Positions 8,989 to 18,631 of a DNA stretch of 64,000 bases are shown here, piece after piece. The stretch's first letter is position 1. Every line of letters begins with the position of its first letter. The position numbers and the translations under genes were made by a program. Source of the stretch: Streptomyces sp. NBC_00568 (GTDB lineage Bacteria > Actinomycetota > Actinomycetes > Streptomycetales > Streptomycetaceae); contig NZ_JAPENW010000001.1 of the NCBI RefSeq assembly GCF_026341855.1, forward strand, positions 5,323,001 through 5,387,000. Direction: 5' to 3'. The notes under the pieces were generated by a model. That model worked only from the letters and a program-made list of their open reading frames with translations. It searched no databases and was not told where the DNA came from.

Positions 8989-10424
8989 TGCGCCGAGCAA
9001 AGATCGTCTGTACATTGGGCCCCGCCACCGACTCGTACGACCAGATCAAAGCCCTGGTCGAAGCCGGAATGGACGTAGCCCGCTTCAACCTCAGCCACGG
9101 CACCCACGCCGAACACGAGGAGCGCTACCGGCACGTCCGAAAGGCCTCCGACGAGACCGGCCACAGCGTCGGCATCCTCGCCGACCTTCAAGGCCCGAAG
9201 ATCCGACTCGGCCACTTCACCGAAGGCCCCGTACTCCTTGAACGCGGAGACACCTTCACCATCACCGTCGAAGAAGGCGCCGAAGGCGACCGCCAGACCT
9301 GCGGAACCACCTACGACGGACTGGCAACGGACGTCACTCCCGGTGAACGCATCCTCGTCGACGACGGCAAAGTCTGCCTCGAAGTCACCACCGTCGAAGG
9401 ACCCCGCGTCCACACCACCGTCGTCGAAGGCGGCATGGTCTCCGACCACAAAGGCCTCAACCTCCCCGGCGTCGCCGTCTCCGTCCCCGCCCTCTCCGAA
9501 AAGGACGAAGAAGACCTCCGCTGGGCTCTGCGCACCGGATTCGACGTCATCGCCCTCTCCTTCGTCAGAAGCGGCAAGGACATCGACGCGGTCCACCGCA
9601 TCATGGACGAAGAAGGCCGCCGCCTTCCCGTCATCGCCAAAGTCGAAAAACCCCAGGCCGTCGACAACATCGACGACATCGTCGCCGCCTTCGACGGCAT
9701 CATGGTCGCCCGCGGCGACCTCGGCGTCGAAATGCCCCTCGAACAAGTCCCCATCGTCCAGAAGCGCGCCATCAAACTCGCCAAACGCAACGCCAAACCG
9801 GTCATCGTCGCCACCCAGATGCTCGACTCGATGATCGACAACTCCCGCCCCACCCGCGCCGAAGCCTCCGACGTCGCCAACGCCGTCATCGACGGCACCG
9901 ACGCCGTCATGCTCTCCGGCGAAACCAGCGTCGGCAAATACCCCATCGAAACCGTCAGGACCATGGCCCGCATCGTCGAAGCGGCCGAAGAAGACATCCT
10001 CGCCAAGGGCCTCCCGCCCCTGACCGAACGCAACAAACCCCGCACCCAAGGCGGAGCCGTCGCCCGCGCCGCAGCCGAAATGGGCGACTTCCTCGGCGCC
10101 AAATTCCTCGTCGCCTTCACCCAGTCCGGCGACACCGTCCGCCGCCTCTCCCGCTACCGCTCCCCGATCCCCCTCCTCGCCTTCACCCCCACCCCCGCCA
10201 CCCGCTCCCAACTCAACCTCACCTGGGGCGTCGAAACCTTCCTCGGCCCCCACGTCGACTCCACCGACGCCATGGTCGACCAGGTCGACGAACTCCTCCT
10301 CAAGTACGGCCGCTGCGCCAAGGGCGACATCGTCGTGATCACCGCAGGCTCCCCGCCCGGAGTCACCGGCTCCACGAACCTGGTCCGCGTCCATCACATC
10401 GGCGAGGACGACAGCCCCAAGTAG
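8988..10424 (+). CDS. pyk: pyruvate kinase
   Basis: Converts phosphoenolpyruvate and ADP to pyruvate and ATP, the last step of glycolysis. It has 478 residues, the normal length. Motifs visible are RRAKIVCTLGPAT at the N-terminus, RFNLSHG, DLQGPKIR, the catalytic lysine in VIAKVEKPQAV, the metal-binding DGIMVARGDLGVE, and MLSGETSVGKYPIE. The C-terminal allosteric domain is complete. Gene order (nucleotidase, SIMPL, pyk, then an ANTAR regulator and the liv operon) resembles the pyk1 region of other streptomycetes. See the promoter entry for its probable leaderless expression. Confidence 0.97.
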   Translation: MRRAKIVCTLGPATDSYDQIKALVEAGMDVARFNLSHGTHAEHEERYRHVRKASDETGHSVGILADLQGPKIRLGHFTEGPVLLERGDTFTITVEEGAEGDRQTCGTTYDGLATDVTPGERILVDDGKVCLEVTTVEGPRVHTTVVEGGMVSDHKGLNLPGVAVSVPALSEKDEEDLRWALRTGFDVIALSFVRSGKDIDAVHRIMDEEGRRLPVIAKVEKPQAVDNIDDIVAAFDGIMVARGDLGVEMPLEQVPIVQKRAIKLAKRNAKPVIVATQMLDSMIDNSRPTRAEASDVANAVIDGTDAVMLSGETSVGKYPIETVRTMARIVEAAEEDILAKGLPPLTERNKPRTQGGAVARAAAEMGDFLGAKFLVAFTQSGDTVRRLSRYRSPIPLLAFTPTPATRSQLNLTWGVETFLGPHVDSTDAMVDQVDELLLKYGRCAKGDIVVITAGSPPGVTGSTNLVRVHHIGEDDSPK

Positions 10425-10449
10425 CCGGCGGGCCTTCTCCGTCGCCGGG

Positions 10450-11214
10450 TCAGTACTTGGGGCCCACGTGGGCGTCCATGAGGGCTACTGAGGCTTTGCG
10501 GGCGATGGAGATGTTGCGGGAGTTCGGCTGTTTCCAGTCGACGCCGACCGCGTCGAGTGTGTCGGTGAAGAGGCGCATGATGTCGGACGACTTGTTGGTG
10601 AAGAAGTACCGGGGATACTCGTAGCGCTTGGGCTCGCCACCGACAAGTCGTGTGGTCCAGTTGGTGATGCGACACCCGTCGGAGTGGATGAGCCCCCGGA
10701 CGAATTCCCAGGGGTGGGCATCGACGATGCGCTGCTGCCAGGGCTCCAGGGTGATCTTGCGATCGTGCTTCTTGCCTGGGCCGTGCTGAGGGAACAGGCA
10801 GGGCCAGTGCTTGCTGGAGCAGGTGACGTACTGGCAGCCCTGGCTCCGGACGCGGAAGATTTTGTTGTCGGGGCGCATGAGTTGCATCGCTGACGCGCAG
10901 GCCTCGATGAGCCCGGGCCACGCGTCGGCACAGGCGATGCGCAGGAAATGGACACCTCGCCGCGAGGTGCTGATGCAGCCGTCTCCTAAGTAGAGCCCCA
11001 GAAGATAGGCGTAGGCGGCAGGATCATCCGGTGGTTCAGGGGTGACGCGACACCTGGGGCATGGTCGTGAGCGGTTGCCGCTCAGAGGCTCGATACGTGA
11101 CTGCCAGGAACGGATCGCGGCTCGGGAGGCGCCGGTCTCCTTGCTCACCGAGTTGAGACTGCGCCCCTGTGCAACGAGTGCCAGCGCTCGCTTGCGTGTG
11201 CCCATGTCGTACAT
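10450..11214 (-). CDS. LAGLIDADG-type homing-endonuclease-like protein with HTH
   Basis: 254 residues. The N-terminus is a helix-turn-helix (ALVAQGRSLNSVSKETGASR), followed by a CPRC knuckle. Two LAGLIDADG-like motifs follow: YLLGLYLGDGC and, about 110 residues later, FVRGLIHSDGC. Two such motifs in one chain fit a monomeric homing endonuclease; annotators often call this family a transcriptional regulator. It is free-standing, not inside an intron or intein. It lies downstream of a tRNA gene on the same strand, but a strong terminator separates them. ATG 11214 is preferred (start MYDMGTRKRA); GTG 11247 and ATG 11205 are alternatives. A rare TTA codon (10987-10989) encodes a leucine in the first LAGLIDADG motif, so translation should need the bldA tRNA. 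Confidence 0.75.
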   Translation of the reverse strand: MYDMGTRKRALALVAQGRSLNSVSKETGASRAAIRSWQSRIEPLSGNRSRPCPRCRVTPEPPDDPAAYAYLLGLYLGDGCISTSRRGVHFLRIACADAWPGLIEACASAMQLMRPDNKIFRVRSQGCQYVTCSSKHWPCLFPQHGPGKKHDRKITLEPWQQRIVDAHPWEFVRGLIHSDGCRITNWTTRLVGGEPKRYEYPRYFFTNKSSDIMRLFTDTLDAVGVDWKQPNSRNISIARKASVALMDAHVGPKY

Positions 11215-11254
11215 ATGGCCACTCTGTGGACAGTGCGGGTGCGACACTCAGCAA

Positions 11255-11290
11255 AAAGCGGATGTTCACCAGAATGGGAACATCCGCTTT
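11255..11290 (-). terminator. terminator after the tRNA gene
   Basis: A perfect 13-bp stem (AAAGCGGATGTTC and its inverse, 11255-11267 / 11278-11290) with a 10-base loop. Read on the minus strand it is followed by TTTTT, a textbook intrinsic terminator. It stops transcripts of the tRNA before the endonuclease-like gene. Confidence 0.85.
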
Positions 11291-11320
11291 CATCTAGCAA
11301 CCTTGACATCCAAGGAAAAG

Positions 11321-11393
11321 TACCCCGAGTCGGATTCGAACCGACGCTGTATGGGTTTTGAATCCATTGCCTCTACCGCTGGGCTACCGGGGC
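11321..11393 (-). tRNA. tRNA with anticodon CAA, short (class I) variable loop
   Basis: The 73-base minus-strand sequence folds into a full cloverleaf: acceptor GCCCCGG/UCGGGGU (7 pairs, two G-U), D-arm GCC/GGC, anticodon arm with loop UUCAAAA (U33, anticodon CAA), 5-base variable region ACAGC, T-arm GUCGG-UUCGAAU-CCGAC, discriminator A. CCA is not encoded. Anticodon CAA would read the leucine codon UUG, but bacterial tRNA-Leu normally has a long variable arm, which this one lacks. The stem has an A-C mismatch at 31-39. It may be a leucine isoacceptor of odd shape, a tRNA charged with another residue, or a degenerate gene. A U-run terminator follows. Confidence 0.75.
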
Positions 11394-11494
11394 TTCCTCT
11401 GAAACAGAGAGTAGCGATCACCCGCCGTGCCCTCACCTTACCGCAGCTAGGTAGGCTCTTGGGAGCAGTACCCCGCCCTGAACGAGGAGCCCCC

Positions 11495-12151
11495 GTGACC
11501 GCCCCCGAGTCGCCCCAGCCCGTAGACGCGCCCGACGACGACAAGTCGCACGTGCCTCCGCTGACGACCCGTGTCGTCATCGCCGAGGACGAGGCGCTGA
11601 TCCGTCTCGACCTCAAAGAGATGCTCGAGGAAGAGGGCTACACCGTCGTAGGTGAGGCGGGTGACGGTGAGCAGGCCGTCGAGCTGGCCCGGGAGCACAA
11701 GCCGGACCTGGTGATCCTCGATGTGAAGATGCCGAAGCTCGACGGCATCTCCGCGGCGGAGAAGATCGCCGAGGAGTCCATCGCCCCGGTCCTGATGCTC
11801 ACCGCGTTCTCGCAGCGCGACCTGGTCGAGCGGGCCCGTGACGCGGGTGCGATGGCGTACCTGGTGAAGCCGTTCAGCAAGAGTGACGTGGTGCCGGCGA
11901 TCGAGATGGCGGTGTCGCGGTTCGCGGAGCTGAAGGCGCTGGAGGGTGAGATTGCGGATCTCACACAGCGTCTGGAGACGCGGAAGCTGGTGGACCGTGC
12001 GAAGTCGGTTCTGCAGACGGAGTACGGCCTGACGGAGCCGGCGGCGTTCCGCTGGATCCAGAAGACGTCGATGGACCGTCGTATGTCGATGCAGCAGGTC
12101 GCGGAGGCGGTCATCGAGGACGCCGAGGAGAAGAAGGCGTCGAAGGGCTAG
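11495..12151 (+). CDS. pdtaR: ANTAR-domain response regulator, PdtaR-like
   Basis: 218 residues. A receiver domain (about 27-145) has the acidic pocket E31-D32, the phosphoacceptor Asp76 in VILDVKMP, and the conserved lysine in YLVKPF. An ANTAR RNA-binding domain (about 150-212) ends with AFRWIQKTSMDRRMSMQQVA. Phosphorylated ANTAR regulators bind paired hairpins in mRNA leaders and prevent termination. The matching kinase (PdtaS) is not in the window. GTG 11495 follows GAGGAG (11484-11489). A TAGGCT -10 box at 11452-11457 places the transcript start about 30 bases before the gene. The upstream open frame is non-coding: it runs through the tRNA. Confidence 0.93.
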   Translation: MTAPESPQPVDAPDDDKSHVPPLTTRVVIAEDEALIRLDLKEMLEEEGYTVVGEAGDGEQAVELAREHKPDLVILDVKMPKLDGISAAEKIAEESIAPVLMLTAFSQRDLVERARDAGAMAYLVKPFSKSDVVPAIEMAVSRFAELKALEGEIADLTQRLETRKLVDRAKSVLQTEYGLTEPAAFRWIQKTSMDRRMSMQQVAEAVIEDAEEKKASKG

Positions 12152-12224
12152 TTCCGCGCCCTGTCGAGGAGAGTGTCGAAGGGCTCTCGTCCGCGTCGTG
12201 TCCGCGGATGAGAGCGGACGGAAG

Positions 12225-12258
12225 AGGCCCGCACCCCTGACGGAGGTGCGGGCCTTTT
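12225..12258. terminator. terminator between the regulator and livF
   Basis: An 11-bp stem (AGGCCCGCACC and its inverse, 12225-12235 / 12245-12255) is followed by TTTT on the plus strand. It serves the convergent regulator and liv operon. Confidence 0.8.
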
Positions 12259-12286
12259 CGTGCGACCGGTGGGGTCGCGGGGAGTG

Positions 12287-12999
<713 letters not shown>

Positions 13000-13003
<4 letters not shown>

Positions 13004-14094
13004 TGGGCGTTTCCTTCCTTGCTGGTGCTGCTGCCCTGTGCGTCGGAGTCGTCGGACGCGGCGGGTGTCTCGGGGGCGTCGGAGTCGTCGGCCTCGGGGG
13101 CGTCGGCTGTTCCTTCGGCCTCGGGGGCTTCCTCGGTTTCCGCGGCTTCCGTGGTCTCTTCGGCTTCCTCGGCCGGGGTGGCTTCCGCCGTGTCCTCGGC
13201 GTCGGCGGCTTCCTCGGTGTCCGTGGTTACCGCGTCGGGGGTCTCGTCGGCTTTGGCCGCTCCCGCGGCTTCGGCGGCTTCGACCTCGGCGAGTTCTTCT
13301 TCGCCGGGGGCGCCCTCGAAGGGGGTGCCGAGGTAGGCGGCGATGACGCGCTCGTCGCCCTGGACGACGTCGGACGTTCCCTCGACGAGCTTTTCGCCCT
13401 GGACGAGGCAGGCCACGCGGTCGGACAGGTTGAAGATGAAGCGCATGTCGTGCTCGATGACGAGGACGGCGATGCCCCGGTCGCGGATGGCGAAGACGAG
13501 TTCTTCGGTCGCGCGGGTTTCCTGGGGGTTCATGCCGGCGGTGGGCTCGTCCAGGAGGAGGAGGCCCGGCTCGCTCGCCATGGCTCGCGCGATCTCCAGC
13601 TTGCGCTGCTCGCCGTAGGGGAGGTTGCGGGAGAGGTGGTCGGCCTTGTGGGCGAGACCGATGAACTCCAGCAGTTCCATGGCGCGTTCGCGGGAGGCCG
13701 CCTCCGCCTTGCGGAAGCCGGGGCCGCGGAGGAGGGCGGACCAGAGGCCTTCCTTGGTGCGGGTGTGGCGTCCGACGAGCACGTTTTCCAGGACGGTCAT
13801 GTTGGCGAAGAGCCGGATGTTCTGGAAGGTGCGGGCGATGCCGGCGCTGGTGACCAGGTGCGGCTTCGGGGGCAGCACCGTGCCCTTGTAGGCGACCTTG
13901 CCCTCGGTGGGGACGTACAGACCGGTGAGGCAGTTGAAGAAGGTGGTCTTGCCCGCGCCGTTGGGGCCGATGAGGCCGACGATCTCTCCGGCGTTGACGG
14001 TGAGGTCGACGTTGCGTACGGCGGTGAGGCCGCCGAAGCGCATGGTGACGCCGGTGGCTTCGAGGACGGGGCTGGGGGCTGTGGTGGTGGTCAT
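13000..14094 (-). CDS. livG: branched-chain amino acid ABC transporter, ATP-binding protein LivG with acidic tail
   Basis: Residues 1-255 are a normal LivG: Walker A GPNGAGKTT, signature LPYGEQRK, Walker B LLLLDEPTAGMNP, and the LivG-typical H-loop VIEHDM. After YLGTPFEG comes a tail of about 109 residues made almost only of Ala, Glu, Asp, Thr, Pro and Ser, ending KEGNAQ. LivG proteins normally stop where the tail begins. The tail is disordered and strongly acidic; its function is unknown. Five bases separate it from livM, and it overlaps livF, so it belongs to the operon and is not a separate frame. Confidence 0.93.
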
Positions 14095-14099
14095 GTTGG

Positions 14100-15878
14100 T
14101 TACGCCCCTGCCTTGGTGACGCCGACGGTGGAGTCGGGCAGGCCTTGTTCGGGGATGTGGACGGTTTCGTCGCCCTCGTGGAACTCGAGCTGGCGGCGGC
14201 GGTTGGCGATGATGCCTTCGGGGCGGAAGCGCATGAGGATGACGAGCGCGATGCCGAAGGCGAGGAGCTCGTACTCCTTGAGGAAGCTGAGCTTCTCGGG
14301 GAGGAGGTAGAGCAGGGTGGCGCCGAGGATGGGTCCGTTGACCGTGCCCATGCCGCCGAGGACGACCGCGGCGAGGAGGAACGCGGAGTTCGGGGGCACG
14401 GAGCCGGCGAACTGGTACGGGGCCGGGTTGACGCTGTAGCCGACGTGGGCGCTGACCGTTCCGGCGAGGCCGGCGAGGGAGGCGCCGAGGGCGAAGGCGA
14501 TGAGCTTGACGCGGAAGCCGTTGATGCCCATGGCGGTGGCGGCGGTCTCGTCCTCGCGGATGGCGATCCAGGACCGGCCGATGCGGGAGTCGGCGGCGCG
14601 GTTGAACACCACGACGACGAGTCCGGTGATGAGCAGCATCAGCAGGAAGTAGTTCGCGAATCGGCCGAGGGTGATGCCGCCGATGGCGTGTGCGGCACCG
14701 AAGTTGAACCCGAAGATGTCGAGGTCGGGGATCATCGAGATGCCGTTGGGGCCGTTGGTGATGTTGGGTCCGGAGACGCCGTCCATGTTGTTGACGGCGA
14801 TGCGGAAGATCTCTCCGAAGCCCAGGGTCACGATGGCGAGGTAGTCGCCGCGCAGTCGCAGGGTGGGGGCGCCGATGAGGACGCCGAACACGAGCGATGC
14901 GGCCATGCCGGTGAGCATGGCGGCCCAGAAGGGGAACTGGACGCCGGAGAAGCGGGAGAACTCGGAGCCGGATACGAGGGCTGCGGCGTAGGCGCCGACG
15001 CCGAGGAAGGCGACGTATCCGAGGTCGAGGAGTCCGGTGAGGCCGACGACGATGTTGAGGCCGAGGGCGACGGTTCCGACGACGAGGATGTTCACGCCGA
15101 GGTTGGCGTTGTGCTCGTTGTTCTCGACGAAGGGGAAGACCGCCGCGGCGAGGAACGCCATGGTGGTGGCGAATCCCTTGTGGCGGGCGTTCAGTTGGGC
15201 GAAGCGGTCGAAGAGTCCGGCGGTGAGCAGGGCCCAGGTGCCGAAGACGACGAGGAGCAGGTAGCCCAGGAACGTTTCGCTTGCGTCGGGGTCGACGCCG
15301 ATGCCGTAGGTGAAGACGATCAGCGCGAGGGCGGTGGCGCCGGTGATGACGAGGCGCTCGTGCCAGCCGGCCATTTTGGCGGCCGGGGGGATGAGGTCGG
15401 GCTTGGTGACGTAGTCCTTGAAGGTGTCACCGGGCTTGGGGAGTGCCAGGGTGCCGAGGAGGGCGATCAGGGAGCCGACGGCGGCGACGTAGGCGCCGGG
15501 TTCGAGTGCGACGAGGCCCTTGAGGTCGACGGCGATGGCGATGGCGCTGAACCAGCTGACGGCGAACGCGGAGGTGGCGGCGAGGACGACGGGCTGGGTG
15601 GCGCCCGCCGGGTTGAGCCAGCCGAGGCCGCGGACGTTCCAGAGGGTCAGGGTGAAGAGGAGGGTGAGCGCGCCGGCGACGAGGGCCAGGATCTGGAGTC
15701 CGGCCGGGGAGCCGTAGTAGGTGAGGTCCCCGGGGAAGTCGGACGTGTAGGTCCAGGACATGAACGTGCTGGCGATGGTGGCGATGGCGCCGAAGGCGAT
15801 GAGGGCGCGGGCGGCGCTCTCGGGGAGTGCGATGAGGCCGCGCTCGGTGGTGGTCTCGGTGGTTGCCATGGTGCTCAC
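14100..15878 (-). CDS. livM: branched-chain amino acid ABC transporter, permease LivM
   Basis: 592 residues of mostly hydrophobic sequence. The C-terminal half is the conserved LivM permease (GLTGLLDLGYVAFLGVGAY, then APTLRLRGDYLAIVTLGFGE, and the ABC-contact loop RSWIAIREDETAATAMGIN). The N-terminal 250 residues hold extra membrane segments, as in other actinobacterial LivM proteins, which makes it longer than the roughly 350-425 residues of proteobacterial forms. The start GTG 15878 overlaps the livH stop by 4 bases, so I prefer it to the ATG three codons later. The C-terminus ends in a hydrophilic tail. Confidence 0.93.
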   Translation of the reverse strand: MSTMATTETTTERGLIALPESAARALIAFGAIATIASTFMSWTYTSDFPGDLTYYGSPAGLQILALVAGALTLLFTLTLWNVRGLGWLNPAGATQPVVLAATSAFAVSWFSAIAIAVDLKGLVALEPGAYVAAVGSLIALLGTLALPKPGDTFKDYVTKPDLIPPAAKMAGWHERLVITGATALALIVFTYGIGVDPDASETFLGYLLLVVFGTWALLTAGLFDRFAQLNARHKGFATTMAFLAAAVFPFVENNEHNANLGVNILVVGTVALGLNIVVGLTGLLDLGYVAFLGVGAYAAALVSGSEFSRFSGVQFPFWAAMLTGMAASLVFGVLIGAPTLRLRGDYLAIVTLGFGEIFRIAVNNMDGVSGPNITNGPNGISMIPDLDIFGFNFGAAHAIGGITLGRFANYFLLMLLITGLVVVVFNRAADSRIGRSWIAIREDETAATAMGINGFRVKLIAFALGASLAGLAGTVSAHVGYSVNPAPYQFAGSVPPNSAFLLAAVVLGGMGTVNGPILGATLLYLLPEKLSFLKEYELLAFGIALVILMRFRPEGIIANRRRQLEFHEGDETVHIPEQGLPDSTVGVTKAGA

Positions 15879-16807
15879 GCCCTGTCCGCGACGCGTTCGC
15901 CGACTAGGCCTTGTGGCCTGAACAGCAGTACGAGGATGAGGAGTACGAAGGCCCAGACGGAGGACCAGCCGCCGCCGCCGAGCTGCTGCATGCCCGGGAT
16001 GCCGTCGATGTAGCTGGTGGCCATGGTCTCGGCGAGGCCGAGGACGAGGCCGCCGATCATGGCGCCGTAGATGTTGCCGATGCCGCCGAGGACGGCCGCG
16101 GTGAAGGCCTTGAGGCCCATCTGGAAGCCCATGTCGTACTTCACCGTGCCGTAGCGCAGGCCGTAGGCGACGGCTGCGACGGCGGCGAAGAAGCCGCCGA
16201 TGGCGAAGGCGATGACGATGATGCGGTTGGTGTCGATGCCCATGAGCTGTGCGGTGTCAGGGTCCTGCGCGGTGGCCTGCATGGCGCGGCCGGTGCGGGA
16301 GAGGCTGACGAACAGGGCGAGGGCCGCCATGCAGAGGGGGGCGGCGATGATGACGAAGACGCTGCCGCTCTGGATGCTGACGGAGCCGATGTGCAGGGGC
16401 CCGAAGGGGAGCTGCGGGAACGTGATGTCGGTCTTGGCGTCCGGGTACCCGTTGAAGACGACCTGCTGGAGGGCGAGGGACAGGCCGATGGCGGTGATGA
16501 GGGGTGCGAGGCGTGGTGCTCCGCGCAGTGGTCGGTAGGCGAAGCGTTCGGCCCCGACGGCGATGAGGACGGAGACGATTCCGCCGCCTATCAGCATCGC
16601 TGGGAGGGCTATCCACATGGATGTGCCGTTTGGCAGAACGTAGAGGTAGACCGTGAGTGCGCCGAAGCCGCCGGTCATGAAGATCTCGCCGTGGGCGAAG
16701 TTGATGAGCTGGACGATGCCGTACACCATCGTGTAGCCGATGGCGATCAGCCCGTACATCGAGCCGAGGAACAGCCCGTTGGCCAGCTGCTGCGGCAGGG
16801 TGTTCAC
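15875..16807 (-). CDS. livH: branched-chain amino acid ABC transporter, permease LivH
   Basis: 310 residues, normal length, with about eight membrane segments. The N-terminal GLFLGSMYGLIAIGYTMVYG and INFAHGEIFM are hallmarks of LivH, and the ABC-contact loop is around RAMQATAQDPDTAQLMGIN. It pairs with LivM in the membrane. GTG 16807 has GGAGG 7 bases upstream. It is separated from livK by 193 bases that contain strong hairpins. Confidence 0.95.
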   Translation of the reverse strand: MNTLPQQLANGLFLGSMYGLIAIGYTMVYGIVQLINFAHGEIFMTGGFGALTVYLYVLPNGTSMWIALPAMLIGGGIVSVLIAVGAERFAYRPLRGAPRLAPLITAIGLSLALQQVVFNGYPDAKTDITFPQLPFGPLHIGSVSIQSGSVFVIIAAPLCMAALALFVSLSRTGRAMQATAQDPDTAQLMGIDTNRIIVIAFAIGGFFAAVAAVAYGLRYGTVKYDMGFQMGLKAFTAAVLGGIGNIYGAMIGGLVLGLAETMATSYIDGIPGMQQLGGGGWSSVWAFVLLILVLLFRPQGLVGERVADRA

Positions 16808-16854
16808 CGCATGGCCTCCATGTGGTGGGGAGAGTTGAGCAGGGCGTATGAAGC

Positions 16855-16892
16855 GGGCCGCGCGGTGACGTGTGGTCGTGGCCGCGCGGCCC
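16855..16892 (-). terminator. intra-operon hairpin between livK and livH
   Basis: A perfect 11-bp stem, GGGCCGCGCGG and its inverse (16855-16865 / 16882-16892), 16-base loop. A second pair, TCCGGCGGAC (16914-16923) and its inverse (16972-16981), could form next to it. It may act as a partial terminator or 3' stabiliser, giving more binding protein than permease. Confidence 0.55.
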
Positions 16893-17000
16893 TGAGGTTG
16901 TGCTGAGGGCCTGTCCGGCGGACGGTCCGGGCGTGCGGTGCCGCTGGGGCGCCGTGCCTGGATTCGGACCTGTCCGCCGGAGTGGCCCGGGTGGGGCGGA

Positions 17001-18224
17001 TCAGCCCTTGGCCGTACCGCTCTTGACGGCCTTCCACTTGCCGTCGACGACCTGGTAGACGGTGAGCTGCTTGTTGTTGGTGTCGCCGTACTCGTCGAAG
17101 GAGACGGGGCCGGCGATGCCGTCGAACTTGGTGTTCTGGACCTCGGCGACGATCTTGGCGCGGGCGCCGTCCGGGATCTTGCCGTCCTTCACGACCTTGC
17201 CGATGGCCTTGATGATGGCCGTGGCGGCGTCGTAGGAGTAGCCACCGTAGGTGCCGTAGTCGCCCTTGAGGCCGGAGGCCTTGTACTTCTTGATGAAGTC
17301 GGCGGCGGAGGGCAGGGAGTCGACCGGCTGGCCGACCGAGGTGACGAGGTCGCCCTCGGAGGTCTTGCCGGCGGTCTCGATGTAGGTCGGGGTGAACATG
17401 CCGTCACCGCCGAACAGCGGGACCTTGACTCCGCCGTCCTTGAGCTGCTTGGTGAGCTTCTCCGACTCGTCGTACTGGCCACCGTAGTAGACGAGGTCGG
17501 CCTTGGAGTTCTTGATCTTGGTGACGAGGGACGAGAAGTCCGTGTCGCCGGTGTTGACGTGGTCCTCGCCCGCGACCTTGCCGCCGGCCTTGGTGAAGCC
17601 GGCCTTGAAGAGCTTGGCGAGGCCGGCGCCGTAGGTCTGCTTGTCGTCGACCACGTACACCTTGCGCTTCTTCAGCGTGTCGTAGGCGTATTCGGCCGCG
17701 AAGCCGCCCTGGAGGGCGTCGGTGGTGGCGGTGCGGAAGTAGGTCTTGAACGGGCGGGTCTTCTCGGTCTGCCAGTTCTTGCCCTGGGTGAGCTCGGGCG
17801 CCGTGTTGGACGGCGAGATCTCGACCAGGCCGGCGGTGTCGAAGACCTGCTGCATCTGGGTGGCGACGCCGGAGTTCAGCGGGCCGACGACGCCGAGGAC
17901 CTTCTCGTTCTGGACGAGCTGGGTGGCGTTGGCCTGGCCGGAAGCCGGGATGGCCTTGTCGTCGAGCGCCTTGACCTTGAAGGTCACGCCGGGAACGGTG
18001 TTGTTCTTGTTGGCGTCGTCGACGGCGATCTGGACGCCGCCCTGGATGCCGAGGCCGGTGGCGGAGTTCTGACCGGTCAGCGGGGCGTCGACGCCGATGA
18101 TGATCTCGGTCTTCTTGTCGCTGCCCTTGCCCTCGCCGCTGTCGTCGCGCGAGCCGCAGGCGGTCAGCGTGAGTGCTCCCGTAGTGAGCACGGCGGTGAG
18201 TATGACCATGGAACGCTGTCGCAC
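17001..18224 (-). CDS. livK: branched-chain amino acid ABC transporter, substrate-binding lipoprotein LivK
   Basis: 407 residues. The N-terminus is a lipoprotein signal with lipobox LTAC (acylated Cys23) and then a charged, Ser/Gly-rich linker. The periplasmic-binding-protein type 1 domain follows from EIIIGVDAPLTG to the C-terminus. It captures branched-chain or related amino acids outside the membrane and delivers them to LivHM. GTG 18224 has AGGGAGAGGA upstream. It is first in the operon livKHMGF. Confidence 0.95.
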   Translation of the reverse strand: MRQRSMVILTAVLTTGALTLTACGSRDDSGEGKGSDKKTEIIIGVDAPLTGQNSATGLGIQGGVQIAVDDANKNNTVPGVTFKVKALDDKAIPASGQANATQLVQNEKVLGVVGPLNSGVATQMQQVFDTAGLVEISPSNTAPELTQGKNWQTEKTRPFKTYFRTATTDALQGGFAAEYAYDTLKKRKVYVVDDKQTYGAGLAKLFKAGFTKAGGKVAGEDHVNTGDTDFSSLVTKIKNSKADLVYYGGQYDESEKLTKQLKDGGVKVPLFGGDGMFTPTYIETAGKTSEGDLVTSVGQPVDSLPSAADFIKKYKASGLKGDYGTYGGYSYDAATAIIKAIGKVVKDGKIPDGARAKIVAEVQNTKFDGIAGPVSFDEYGDTNNKQLTVYQVVDGKWKAVKSGTAKG

Positions 18225-18340
18225 GTTGAATCCTCTCCCTGGCGCGGCACCCCAGGGTGGGGGCCGTGTGTCTCGCCGGGCCGTACTGGATGAAGCAGGG
18301 CCGTGCAGTGACGCGCCCGGCGGCGCGGTGACTGGCCGTG

Positions 18341-18370
18341 ACTATAAGCGCAGGTAGGGGCAGTGGGCAG
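18341..18370 (-). promoter_or_regulatory. putative liv operon promoter
   Basis: On the minus strand TATAGT (18341-18346) is a good -10 box about 117 bases before livK. A weak CTGCCC lies 18 bases further up. This is the most AT-rich spot in the leader. Confidence 0.4.
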
Positions 18371-18601
18371 CGGCGTCGGGAAGGCTGTGACGCTCTTGTT
18401 ATGCGGGGGGAGCCCTCGGGGGTGTGGGGCGGACGATCGGAGCATTTCGGTGTGCCGGTCGCAGGCGGTTGCGTGTTCGCATGCTGAGAACGCCCTGATC
18501 CGGGTTCGTGGCGGAGAGCGGAAGCCGGGGGTGCGGCGCCGTGGAGGTGCGCCGCGGGGGGCGTGGTGCGGGGCGCCTCGCGGCGTGGGCATTGCTTCGT
18601 T
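18371..18601. other. gap with no recognised gene
   Basis: This stretch between the liv promoter and the 3' end of the decayed gene has open frames on both strands, but none has a credible start signal, GC3 pattern or recognisable protein. I see nothing functional beyond possible upstream elements of the liv promoter. Confidence 0.4.
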
Positions 18602-18631
18602 ACGGCAGAGGTAACCGAGTGTTACTGCCGT
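18602..18631 (-). terminator. hairpin over the stop codon of the decayed gene
   Basis: ACGGCA and GTAAC pair with GTTAC and TGCCGT around the loop CGAGT, with a 3-base bulge. The TAA of the pseudogene (18622-18624) lies inside the stem. Confidence 0.45.

Noticed and set aside
11042..11494. N-terminal extension of the ANTAR regulator
   Set aside because: It would run through the antisense tRNA gene and terminator. GTG 11495 has a good ribosome binding site.
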